Position numbers and translations under genes: made by a program. The notes under the pieces were generated by a model. That model saw only the letters and a program-made list of their open reading frames with translations. It did no database searches and had not been told where the DNA came from. From the NCBI GenBank assembly GCA_030446685.1, contig JAUJMV010000005.1, positions 52,301 to 101,798 of the forward strand: a DNA stretch of 49,498 nucleotides, given 5' to 3'. Within the stretch, counting starts at the first letter, position 1, and every line of letters begins with the position of its first letter. This stretch comes from Thermomicrobiales bacterium (GTDB taxonomy: Bacteria > Chloroflexota > Chloroflexia > Thermomicrobiales > CADCWN01). Shown here piece after piece: positions 17,351 through 26,384 of the stretch.

Positions 17351-18265
17351 GTGATCGTGGTCGCGAGCAGCAATGGGAAGGTCGGGATCCGGCAGGCGGT
17401 CGAGACGCTGCGCCGGGGCGGCAGCGCGCTCGACGCGGTCGTGGCCGGGATCGAGCCGGTGGAGAGCAACCCCGAGGATCACAGCGTCGGCTACTCCGGC
17501 CTGCCCAACCTGATCGGCGAGGTCGAGCTGGACGCCTCGATCATGGACGGGCGGACCCTCGCGGCGGGGGCGGTCGGCGCGATCCGGGGCTACGAACACC
17601 CGATCGCGATCGCGCGCCGGGTGATGGAGGAGCTGCCGCACGTCCTGATCGTCGGGGCTGGGGCCGAGCGGTTCGCGCGCGAGCTGGGGTTCCCCCAGCG
17701 CGATCTGCTGACGCCGGAGGCCCTGGCGGTCTGGCGCGGGCGGCTGGAGCGGACGGTCGAGGTGGACCCCGGCACGGTGAAGTACCTGGACCGGATGGCG
17801 GGGCTGGCGAAGCTCGCCGCCGACCCGGAGCGGCCGAACGAGACGGTCAACTTCATCGCGCGGGACCGCGAGGGGAACATCGCCTGCGGGGTCAGCACCA
17901 GCGGCTGGTCCTGGAAGTATCCCGGCCGGCTGGGGGATTCCCCGATCATCGCGGCGGGCAACTACGCCGACAACCGCTACGGCGCGGCGGCCTGCACCGG
18001 GCGGGGCGAGATGGCGATGCGCGCCGCCACCGCGCACAGCGTCGTCCTCTACCTGAAGATGGGGCTGGGGCTGGAGGCGGCGTTGCGCGAGGCGATGACC
18101 GACCTGCACGCGGTGGACGACGCCTACGCCGGCGGGATGAACATCGTCGCGCTCGACCGCGACGGCATGCCGCACGCCGCCTCCAACCGCCCGGACGCCA
18201 CGTTCATCTTCATGCGCGACGACATGGCCGACTACGAGGAGCGCGAGCGCCTGTACGTGCCCTGA
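17351..18265 (+). CDS. Isoaspartyl peptidase / L-asparaginase, Ntn-hydrolase
   Basis: 304 aa, aspartylglucosaminidase/type 2 asparaginase family. GGSALDAVVAGIEPVESNPE is the usual N-terminal motif. The autoprocessing site precedes Thr in NETVNFIARDREGNIACGVS, followed by TSGWSWKYPGRLGDSPIIAA and GNYADN. AACTGRGEMAMR completes the active region. The precursor should cleave before that Thr to give alpha and beta chains. Hydrolyses Asn, isoaspartyl peptides or N4-glycosyl-Asn. GTG 17351 lies just after GGAGGAGAGG. The amidohydrolase gene follows on the same strand. Confidence 0.9.
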   Translation: MIVVASSNGKVGIRQAVETLRRGGSALDAVVAGIEPVESNPEDHSVGYSGLPNLIGEVELDASIMDGRTLAAGAVGAIRGYEHPIAIARRVMEELPHVLIVGAGAERFARELGFPQRDLLTPEALAVWRGRLERTVEVDPGTVKYLDRMAGLAKLAADPERPNETVNFIARDREGNIACGVSTSGWSWKYPGRLGDSPIIAAGNYADNRYGAAACTGRGEMAMRAATAHSVVLYLKMGLGLEAALREAMTDLHAVDDAYAGGMNIVALDRDGMPHAASNRPDATFIFMRDDMADYEERERLYVP

Positions 18266-18396
18266 TCGGGGCGGGTGTCCCAGGTTGAGCGTGGGGGCGT
18301 GGCACACGGCGCCCCGGCTCGCGGGGGCAACCCGCCTCCTTTGTACCGCGGCCGGCGCCAGCGGCTGGCCCTCGGCGGCGGCGGAGGACCGCGCCC

Positions 18397-19692
18397 ATGA
18401 CCGCGTTGGCGGAGCAGATCCAAGCGACCCGGCTGAGCGACACGCACGAGCATCTCCCCCGCGAGCCGGAGTTCCTCGCGGGCGGCCCGGATGTGCTGCG
18501 GGATCTCTTCGACAACTACGTGACGGCGGATCTGGTGGTGGCCGGCGCGTCGGTCGAGGCCGTCGCGCGGCTGGTCGATCCCTCCGACCCCGATCTGCGC
18601 GCGCGGTTCGCCGGTGTGCAGGCGGCCTGGCAGCGTTGCCAGCACACCGGCTACGGCGAGGCGGTGCGGCTGATCGCGCGGCGGGTGTACGACCTGGAGG
18701 AGATCACCCCGGAGGGCCTGGAAGCCGCCCAGCCCCGCGCCGCGGTCCTCCACCGACCCGGCGAGCGTCTGCGCCTCCTGCGCGACCTGGCCGGCCTCGA
18801 TCATGTGCAGGTCGATGATTTCCGCTGGGACTGCCCGCCCGACCCGTCGGGGCCGGACTTTTTCCTCTACGATCTCTCCTGGGCCGACCTGTGCGACGGG
18901 CGGGTCGACGCGCCGGCGATCGAGCGGGAAGTGGGGATCGCGGTCGAGACGCTCGGGGATCTGCGGGCGGCGCTCGCGGCGATCTTCGCTAAGCACGGCG
19001 CGCGCGCGATCGCCGTCAAGGCCCAGCACGCCTACCGGCGCACCCTGCTCTGGCGTGAGCGCGCCGACGCCGACGCGGAGCCGGCCCTGCGGAAGCACCT
19101 GGCCGGGGCGCCGCTCGCCGACGACGAACGGCTCTGCCTGGGGGACTGGTGCTGGGCGCGCGGCGTGGAGCTGGCGATCGAGCACAACCTGCCGTTCAAG
19201 ATCCACACCGGGTACTACGCGGGCCACAGCGCCATGCCGGTCGACCGCATCCGCGGCGGGCACCTCTGCGCCCTGCTCGCGCGCTACCCCCGCGCGCGGT
19301 TCGTCCTGATGCACATCGCCTATCCCTACAGCGACGAGCTGGTGGCCCTGGCGAAACACTACCCGAACGTCTACGTGGACCTGTGCTGGGCCTGGAGCAT
19401 CGATCCCTGGAGCGCCCGCGACTTCGTGCGCCGCATGATCCACGCGGTCCCGGCCAACAAACTCTTCGCCTTCGGGGGCGACGCGTGGCAGCCCGCCGCG
19501 GCCGTGGCCTACGCCATGCAGGCCCGGCAGTGGCTCACCCGCGCCCTCCAGGCGGAAGTCGACGACCGGCTGTTGACCGAGCGGCAGGCGGTCGCCCTGG
19601 CGACCCGCCTCATGCGCACCAATCAAGAGGAATGCTTCGACCTCGCCGGCACGCGAGCGGCCATTCGCGCTACGGCGGGGGACGTTCCGTAA
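18397..19692 (+). CDS. Amidohydrolase-family protein
   Basis: 431 aa. Near the N-terminus LSDTHEHLPREPEF contains the HxH metal site. Later LPFKIHTGYYAGH supplies a strand-5/6 metal His, RFVLMHIAYPYSDE another, and LFAFGGDAWQPAAA the catalytic Asp region. The layout resembles Amidohydro_2 and uronate-isomerase-like proteins. Substrate unknown. The ATG follows GGCGGAGG. It is 131 bp after the asparaginase and may be cotranscribed. Confidence 0.82.
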   Translation: MTALAEQIQATRLSDTHEHLPREPEFLAGGPDVLRDLFDNYVTADLVVAGASVEAVARLVDPSDPDLRARFAGVQAAWQRCQHTGYGEAVRLIARRVYDLEEITPEGLEAAQPRAAVLHRPGERLRLLRDLAGLDHVQVDDFRWDCPPDPSGPDFFLYDLSWADLCDGRVDAPAIEREVGIAVETLGDLRAALAAIFAKHGARAIAVKAQHAYRRTLLWRERADADAEPALRKHLAGAPLADDERLCLGDWCWARGVELAIEHNLPFKIHTGYYAGHSAMPVDRIRGGHLCALLARYPRARFVLMHIAYPYSDELVALAKHYPNVYVDLCWAWSIDPWSARDFVRRMIHAVPANKLFAFGGDAWQPAAAVAYAMQARQWLTRALQAEVDDRLLTERQAVALATRLMRTNQEECFDLAGTRAAIRATAGDVP

Positions 19693-19804
19693 GGGGAGGC
19701 CCGCGTCGTGCCTCCGATCGCCGCGGCGGCTTACCCCTTGCGCGTCCCACGCGGGCCTACCGCCGCCCCCCGCACGCCCCTCCTAAACCCGAACGTCGGA
19801 TGCC

Positions 19805-20149
19805 CTACGGCTCGGGTTGCTCGATGAACAGCAGCGGGGCGTTGCGGACCTCCGCGATGTCGGCGTCGCGCACCGCGACGGTCAGGTGGCGCGCGCCGCG
19901 GGTGACATGGTCCGCCTCGGGGTAGTCGGTGGCGACGATGGCCGGGTCGAGGGGGTCGTGGCGCAGCAGGTGCTCCGCGATGATCCGGCGGGCGAGTTCA
20001 CCGAGGGTTCGCAGCGCCTCGTCGGCCGCGGGGGCCTCCGCGTAGGCGCCCGGCAGATCCTCGCAGGCGGCCCAGGCGACCGGCCGGCCGTCGTCGTCGG
20101 TGGCCTGGCCGGTCTGGAAGGCCAGGCGGAAATAGCGTGTGTCCGGCAA
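19805..20149 (-). CDS. HicB-like protein
   Basis: 114 aa. The core WAACEDLPGAYAEAPAADEALRTLGELA resembles the partial RNase H fold of HicB antitoxins, including the (E/P)D-LPG-x(5)-EA pattern and a following helix. No HicA toxin gene lies beside it, so it may be a solitary HicB-like regulator. The start is TTG 20149, with AAAGGAG nine nucleotides upstream; no ATG is available. Confidence 0.65.
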   Translation of the reverse strand: MPDTRYFRLAFQTGQATDDDGRPVAWAACEDLPGAYAEAPAADEALRTLGELARRIIAEHLLRHDPLDPAIVATDYPEADHVTRGARHLTVAVRDADIAEVRNAPLLFIEQPEP

Positions 20150-20538
20150 TTCCCGCGCTCCTTTCGCCGCCGATCGGGCGGCGCGACCTATTGTGCCAGA
20201 CCCGCGGGGACCGGCGCTATGGGCGGGACCGGCAACGCCTCACCCGGTGGCCCCCACCCACCGGCGCCGACCCGCATCCCTACCGGGCCGGGCGCAACCT
20301 TATGTAACGGCACAACTCTTGCAAACAGACCCTTGCTTTGGGGTTCCAAGACCATCCTCCTCAGAGCAGCCACGGGGCGGGAGCGCTGGCTGGCTCGCGC
20401 CCCTTCTTCATGTCCGCCGGCCCCCACACGCGGGTCGCCCGGCTGTTCCGGGTTGCCGCGGCGGGGCGCGATCCACTATCCTGATAGTGCGATTCTCGGC
20501 CGCCCGGCGCCGGGGCGGCGAACTGGAAAGAATGATCG
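20150..20538. other. Intergenic region upstream of the first sortase, no gene seen
   Basis: 389 bp. The only supported signals are the promoter and inverted repeat at 20453-20489. The rest is GC-rich and low in structure. Confidence 0.5.
20453..20489 (+). promoter_or_regulatory. Promoter with palindrome upstream of sortase 1
   Basis: TTGCCG (20453-20458), 18-nt spacer, TATCCT (20477-20482). The -10 box lies inside the palindrome CACTATC-CT-GATAGTG (20474-20489), a plausible operator. The sortase start is 50 nt beyond. Confidence 0.4.
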
Positions 20539-21297
20539 ATGCGCCAAGACCGTTGCCGCCCCCTCCTCGCCATTCTAGCCCTCGTCCTGTTCCTGACCGC
20601 CTGTGGCGGCGACGCGACCCCGACCGCCACGGTCCAACCGACCGCCGTTCCACAGGCCGCGGCGGCAGCGACCGCGCCGAACACGCCGGCGATCACCCCG
20701 TCACCGACGATGCCGCCCCCGAGCCCGACCGCGACGGTCGCCCCGTCGCCGACCGCGGCGAGCAGCCCCACGGCGGCCGTGCCGGCGCCGACGGTGGCCC
20801 CCACCCCGACGCCCGAACCGGTGCCGACCGCGACGCCCGCGCCGGCAACGCGCGCCGGGCTGCCGGTGCGCCTCAGGATACCGGCGATCAAGGTCGACGC
20901 CGCGGTCGAGCAGGTCGGGCTGACCTCGGAGGGCGCGATGGACGTGCCGAAGGAGTACGCCAACGTCGGCTGGTTCAACCAGCGGGCGCGGCCCGGGGAG
21001 CCGGGCAATGCCGTCGTCGCCGGGCACGTCGACTCGAAGACCGGCAAGGCCGTCTTCTGGAATGTGAAGAAGCTCAAGCCCGGCGACGAGATCGTCGTCG
21101 CCGGCGACGACGGCGTCGAGCGCCGGTTCGTCGTCGAGAGCAGCGAGCTGTACAAAGGGCAAGAGGCGCCGCTGGGTCGCATCTTCGGGCCGACGTCGGA
21201 CACCCGCCTGACGCTGATCACCTGCGAGGGGGTCTTCGACCGGCGGGCACAGGAGTACGACAGCCGACGCGTGATCTACGCGAAGGCGGCTTCCTGA
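20539..21297 (+). CDS. Class F-type sortase, lipoprotein (copy 1)
   Basis: 252 aa. Signal peptide LLAILALVLFLTAC ends in a lipobox Cys, so it is probably membrane-anchored by lipid. A Thr/Pro/Ala-rich linker of about 85 residues leads to the sortase domain: PVRLRIPAIKVDAAVEQVGL, VVAGHVDSKTGKAVFWNV with the catalytic His, TLITCEG with the catalytic Cys, and YDSRRVIYAKA with the Arg. It cleaves or transpeptidates cell-surface proteins. No LPXTG-type substrate is seen in the window. Near-twin of 21829-22578. Confidence 0.9.
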   Translation: MRQDRCRPLLAILALVLFLTACGGDATPTATVQPTAVPQAAAAATAPNTPAITPSPTMPPPSPTATVAPSPTAASSPTAAVPAPTVAPTPTPEPVPTATPAPATRAGLPVRLRIPAIKVDAAVEQVGLTSEGAMDVPKEYANVGWFNQRARPGEPGNAVVAGHVDSKTGKAVFWNVKKLKPGDEIVVAGDDGVERRFVVESSELYKGQEAPLGRIFGPTSDTRLTLITCEGVFDRRAQEYDSRRVIYAKAAS

Positions 21298-21376
21298 CGG
21301 CCCAGCGGGCGCCGCGGGGCAAGCAGCCGTTGCCGGCCCTGCGCGGGCGCGGCCGGCTGAGCGAAAGTATGGGATC

Positions 21377-21748
21377 ATGGAGAAAGCCGACTACCGCGTG
21401 CATCTCTGCTGCGGCCCGACCTGCACCCGATTCGGCCCGAAAGAGCTGCTGACCGCGCTGGAAGAGGAGATCGAGGCCCAGGGGCTGGGGGGCCGCGTGT
21501 CGATCCAGCTCAGCGCCTGCCGCAACCGCTGCGAGCAGAGCCCCTCGCTGAACGTCTATCCGGGGCCGGTCTTCTACAACCGCCTCACGCCCGACGGCGT
21601 GCGCCGCATCGTGCGCCAGCACCTGACCGGCGGCGAGCCGGTCGCCGAGTTCCTCTTCCGGCCGGGCCTGAAGCCGACCGTGCCGCCGGGGTCCGGCCCA
21701 CCCCGCCCGGCCGCCCGGCCGCCGGAGCGCAAGCGCCGCTGGTGGTGA
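21377..21748 (+). CDS. Thioredoxin-like [2Fe-2S] ferredoxin
   Basis: 123 aa. VHLCCGPTCTRFGPKELLTA and LSACRNRCEQSPSLNVYPGP supply the four Cys of the thioredoxin-like 2Fe-2S fold (similar to NuoE C-terminal and Shethna-type ferredoxins). FYNRLTPDGVRRIVRQHL completes the fold. The tail after residue 95 is Pro/Arg-rich. It is an electron carrier; the partner is not visible. The gene sits between two sortase genes, all in one direction, which has no obvious functional logic. Confidence 0.85.
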   Translation: MEKADYRVHLCCGPTCTRFGPKELLTALEEEIEAQGLGGRVSIQLSACRNRCEQSPSLNVYPGPVFYNRLTPDGVRRIVRQHLTGGEPVAEFLFRPGLKPTVPPGSGPPRPAARPPERKRRWW

Positions 21749-21828
21749 GCGGCCGGTGGGCAAACCCGCGATCTGCGGTGGCGGATTCGCCGCGGCCTGA
21801 CTGGTAAGCGAAAGGACGAGCAGGAGCG

Positions 21829-22578
21829 ATGCGCCACGATCGACGCCGGATCCTCTCCATCGTGCTGACGGCGCTCCTGCTGCTCGGCGGCTGCGGCCAG
21901 GGCGCCGCGTCGAGCGCCACGGCGGTCCCGACCGCCGCCCAGCCCAGCCCGACCGTCGCACAGCCGGCGCCGACCGCGCCGGTGGTCCCCGCCACGCCGA
22001 CCGCCGGCGCGCTGCCGACGAACCCGTCGCCCGCCCCCACGCCGCCCGCCGCGCCCAGCCCCACGACGGCCGCCCCCGCGCCGGTGGCGGCGCCGACCGC
22101 GCCCCCAACCGCGACCCCGGCGCCGCGCGCCGGCCTGCCGGTGCGGCTGAAGATCCCGACCCTCCGGGTGGACGCGGCGGTCGAATACGTCGGGTTGACG
22201 CCGGAGGGCGCGATGGACGTGCCGAAGGATTACGATAACACCGCGTGGTACGAACCTGGGACGCGCCCCGGTGAGCCGGGGAACGCGGTGATCGCGGGGC
22301 ATGTTGACTCGCAGACGGGCAAGGCCGTCTTCTGGGATCTGGGCACGCTCAAGCCGGGCGATGAGGTCATCGTCGCCGGCGCTGACGGCGTCGAGCGCCG
22401 GTTCGCGGTGCGCGCCATCGAGGCGTATCGGCGCGCGGACGCGCCGCTGGGTCGCATCTTCGGCCCGACGTCGAGCGCGCGCCTGAACCTGATCACCTGC
22501 GACCCGGAGAGCGGGTTCGACCGGGCGCGCAGGGAGTACGGCGGCAACATCGTCGTCTACACCGAGGCCATCCCCTGA
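21829..22578 (+). CDS. Class F-type sortase, lipoprotein (copy 2)
   Basis: 249 aa, paralogue of copy 1. Signal ILSIVLTALLLLGGC with lipobox Cys, a Thr/Pro/Ala linker, then PVRLKIPTLRVDAAVEYVGL, AVIAGHVDSQTGKAVFWDLG (His), LNLITCDPESGFDRARREYG (Cys and Arg) and NIVVYTEAIP. The catalytic triad is complete. The ATG follows CAGGAGCG. The two copies share whole blocks of sequence, so they arose by duplication and presumably anchor different substrates or act at different times. Confidence 0.9.
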   Translation: MRHDRRRILSIVLTALLLLGGCGQGAASSATAVPTAAQPSPTVAQPAPTAPVVPATPTAGALPTNPSPAPTPPAAPSPTTAAPAPVAAPTAPPTATPAPRAGLPVRLKIPTLRVDAAVEYVGLTPEGAMDVPKDYDNTAWYEPGTRPGEPGNAVIAGHVDSQTGKAVFWDLGTLKPGDEVIVAGADGVERRFAVRAIEAYRRADAPLGRIFGPTSSARLNLITCDPESGFDRARREYGGNIVVYTEAIP

Positions 22579-22665
22579 GCCGGGCGCCGGCCGAGGTGGG
22601 CCAGGGAGGCGCCGCGGCGGGGCCGCGATGGGCCGCGCGCCATCTTCGGACCGTGAGGAGGAACG

Positions 22666-23206
22666 ATGAGCGAGACGAACGCGGCGCGGGTCGGGGCGGG
22701 GCGCACGGCGGCCCTCTACGCCGCGCGCCCGAGGCGTACGAGCACAACCGGACGACGATCGAGGAACAACTAGCCGCCGGGCGCGCGCTGGCGGAGGGGC
22801 TCGGCTATACCGTCAGCGACGCCGCGACGTTCAGCGACGCCACACCGGGGACGACGGCGGCGCGCCCGGGCCTGACGGCGCTGATCGGCCTGGTCGCCAA
22901 GCGGGAGGCCGACGCGCTCATCGTCCACACCCTGGACCGCCTCGGCAAGCCCGAGAGCGAGTTGCTGGAGGCCCTGCTGAAGCAGTTGCGCCAGCGCGGG
23001 GTGCCGGTCTACCTGGCGAAGACGCCGCGCGGCTACGGCTACGATCCGGCCAGCGGCAAGCTGATCCACGACGCGGCGGAGGTCGCCGCCGCGAACCGCG
23101 AGGACTGGCGCCGGCCGGACTACATCCTCGTCCCCTACGAGGACAACCCCGACAAGTTCATCGCCTTCCCGCGCGACGAGGCCGCGCCGGGGGCTCCGAG
23201 GGCTGA
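22666..23206 (+). CDS. Resolvase-like protein, frameshifted, catalytic Ser not seen
   Basis: ATG 22666 follows GTGAGGAGGAACG. It opens MSETNAARVG, then RTAALYAARP. One base appears missing near 22727-22731; the next frame reads EAYEHNRTTIEEQLAAGRAL, then GLTALIGLVAKREADALIV and HTLDRLGKPESELLEALLKQ, as in serine-recombinase N-terminal domains. The normal nucleophile of the YARVS motif is absent (YAARPEAYEHN). A second slip in the G5 run near 23190 would end the gene at TGA 23204-23206; otherwise the frame continues without a natural end. It has no recombinase DNA-binding domain. Function unclear; it may be a non-catalytic relative. Confidence 0.55.
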
Positions 23207-23969
23207 ACGCCGCCGCGGCGGCGTTGCCATCCAAAGGGGCCACCTGGCTATGTTCGTCGCCGCGCGCGAGGGGCGGCATGGTCATGAAGCCGGTGACGCT
23301 CTACACCGCGCTGGACATCGAGGAGTGCCGGAGGCGGCTGCGGGCGGAATTCCCCCATCCGCGGCGGGCGCTGAACCAGGCCGTTTCGGACCCGGATCTC
23401 AGGGGCAGCCTGTCAGGCCATACCGTCGTCATCGGCTTGTGGCGCGCGCAAGTGGCGGGACTGTTCGCGCTCGGCAGCGTGACGCTGGTGCTGCCACGGG
23501 CGTTCACCGTGCACCTGTACGCGGTGGGCAACGGCACCCGGATTATCGGCCGCTACAGCGCGGAACGGGGAGCGTACATCGCGGTGGTCCGGACGCTCCT
23601 GCTCTGTCTCACGGCGGTGGTCGGCATCATCATTCTGGTCATCGGGAGCATCAGCTTGGCGCGGGGTGGCGGTGAGGGTTGGCTGATCCTGGCCTGGGGG
23701 GGAGTACTCGCGTTTGGTGCTCTCCTCCTGCTCAAGCCGGACGACCGCCGGTCCCGCCGGGAACAGGAGCGCATCGTCCGCTTCCTGGAGCGTGTGCTCG
23801 AAGCCGAGCGCGTTGGCGCGGCGGACGACGACCGGGCGGCAGCCGCCGGTGGGGACATAGGCCGCAGCGCCCGAGGCAGCAGTGCCGAGGTGAGCAACGA
23901 GATGTCGCTCCGCAGCATGGCAGGCCGGATCCGGCACGCGACGGGGAAGAACAGGTGGGGCAAGCAAAC

Positions 23970-23998
23970 GGGGGCCGGGTCCAGCGGGCCCGGCCCCC
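23970..23998 (-). terminator. Terminator of the ABC ATPase gene
   Basis: Stem GGGGGCCGGG / CCCGGCCCCC with 9-nt loop. On the minus strand it is followed by GTTTGCTTG. It lies 21 bp beyond the ABC gene stop. Confidence 0.65.
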
Positions 23999-24019
23999 CA
24001 TCAGTCGGTCAAGGGATGG

Positions 24020-25186
<1,167 letters not shown>

Positions 25187-25509
25187 TGCTTCCTCCATGC
25201 ACTCTCCACACCCGGGGCCACCGGCCACAATCGGCTCGGTCGTTCCCGCGCGTGGTCCAGCCCACCACTCCGGTGTCGCGTCCCGCCATCCCCGGGCCGT
25301 CCGGGGACGGGACTATGGAGAGTCTGCTGTCACGATTGTAGCACATGGACGCGGGGGACGGAACAGGGTGCGACGCGCGGGACGGGCCTCGCGGCGGTTT
25401 CCGCCACGGTCGCCCTCACGCTGGCGAACGCGCCGGTCGGGCGCTAGAATCGTCGGGAGGAGCGGCCAACGTGACCTGGCCGGGGCGGCGGACACCCGAG
25501 GGGGGGGCG
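25187..25509. other. Divergent intergenic region with extended -10 promoter
   Basis: 323 bp between the ABC ATPase and a Uma2 gene. On the minus strand TGCTACAAT (25343-25335) is an extended -10 element for the ATPase; its -35 (TTCCGT) is weak. No gene seen, and no clear promoter for the Uma2 gene. Confidence 0.5.
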
Positions 25510-26253
25510 ATGGCGACGCGACCGATCGTGCTCGGCCACGAGTTCGATCTGCTGCACGACGACGACGAGGAGACGGTCGTGGGGACGCCGCTGCATCAGG
25601 GCGCGATCGTCGCGCTGGACACCGGCCTGAACCTCTGCGCGCGCCGGCGCGGCCTGCCCTGGTTCGTCGGGAACCAGCAGCCGATCCTGATCCCGCGCGC
25701 GGGCTACGGGCCGCCGCGCCGGCTCCTCCCCGACATCTGGGTCCACCCGACCCTCACCCCCGCCGGGCGGAGCCCGCTCCTCCTCGCCGCCGACGACCCG
25801 CCGGCCCTCGTGATCGAGGTCGCCAACCCGTCGACCGTGGCGCGCGACGTCGACCCGGCGTGGCCGGGGAACAAAGTACGGGCGTACGAGGCGCTGGGGG
25901 TGGCCGAGTACCTGGTGTTCGACCCGGTCGGCGACCTCCTCGCGGGGCCGGTGCGGGCCTGGCGCGCGAGGGCCGGCGGCTTCGTCCTGTGGGAACCCGA
26001 CGCCGCGGGCCGCTGGGTCAGCGCCGCGCTCGGCGTCGCCTTCCAGCCGCAGGGGCTGCTGCTGCGCGTCTACGACCAGGACGGCCGCCTGGTGCCGACG
26101 CTCGACGAGCAGGACGCCCGGATCGCCGCACTGGAGGAGGACGTGCGGCGCTTGCGCGGCGCTGCGGGGGGCGCGGCGGCCGTCGGCCTCGCCGTCGCCG
26201 TCGACGGCGCCGGCGCCCCACCCGCCGGCCTGCCGCGGCCCCCGCGCCGGTGA
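25510..26253 (+). CDS. Uma2-family protein (PD-(D/E)XK fold), copy 1
   Basis: 247 aa. RRLLPDIWVHPTLTPAG holds the active Asp, PPALVIEVANPSTVARDVDP the E-x-V motif, and NKVRAYEALGVAEYLVFDPV the following Lys and strand, as in Uma2/DUF820 putative restriction-like endonucleases. The tail has a helix (LDEQDARIAALEEDVRRLRG) and a Gly/Ala/Pro-rich end. Cellular role unknown for the family. The ribosome site is a G7 run before ATG 25510. Confidence 0.85.
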   Translation: MATRPIVLGHEFDLLHDDDEETVVGTPLHQGAIVALDTGLNLCARRRGLPWFVGNQQPILIPRAGYGPPRRLLPDIWVHPTLTPAGRSPLLLAADDPPALVIEVANPSTVARDVDPAWPGNKVRAYEALGVAEYLVFDPVGDLLAGPVRAWRARAGGFVLWEPDAAGRWVSAALGVAFQPQGLLLRVYDQDGRLVPTLDEQDARIAALEEDVRRLRGAAGGAAAVGLAVAVDGAGAPPAGLPRPPRR

Positions 26254-26384
26254 CGGCGCCCGGCGGGGGCGGGCGGGGGCGGGCGCGGCGGATGGCGCGC
26301 TACTCAGCGCCGACCGGTTGCCCGACAGCGGGAAATCCGCCCCCCGACGCTGGGCAATCGCCCCGGTATCCCGCCGTTCCGCCC

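Noticed and set aside
19805-20149. Complete HicAB toxin-antitoxin pair
   Set aside because: No HicA-like small ORF with a ribosome site was found on either side of the HicB-like gene.
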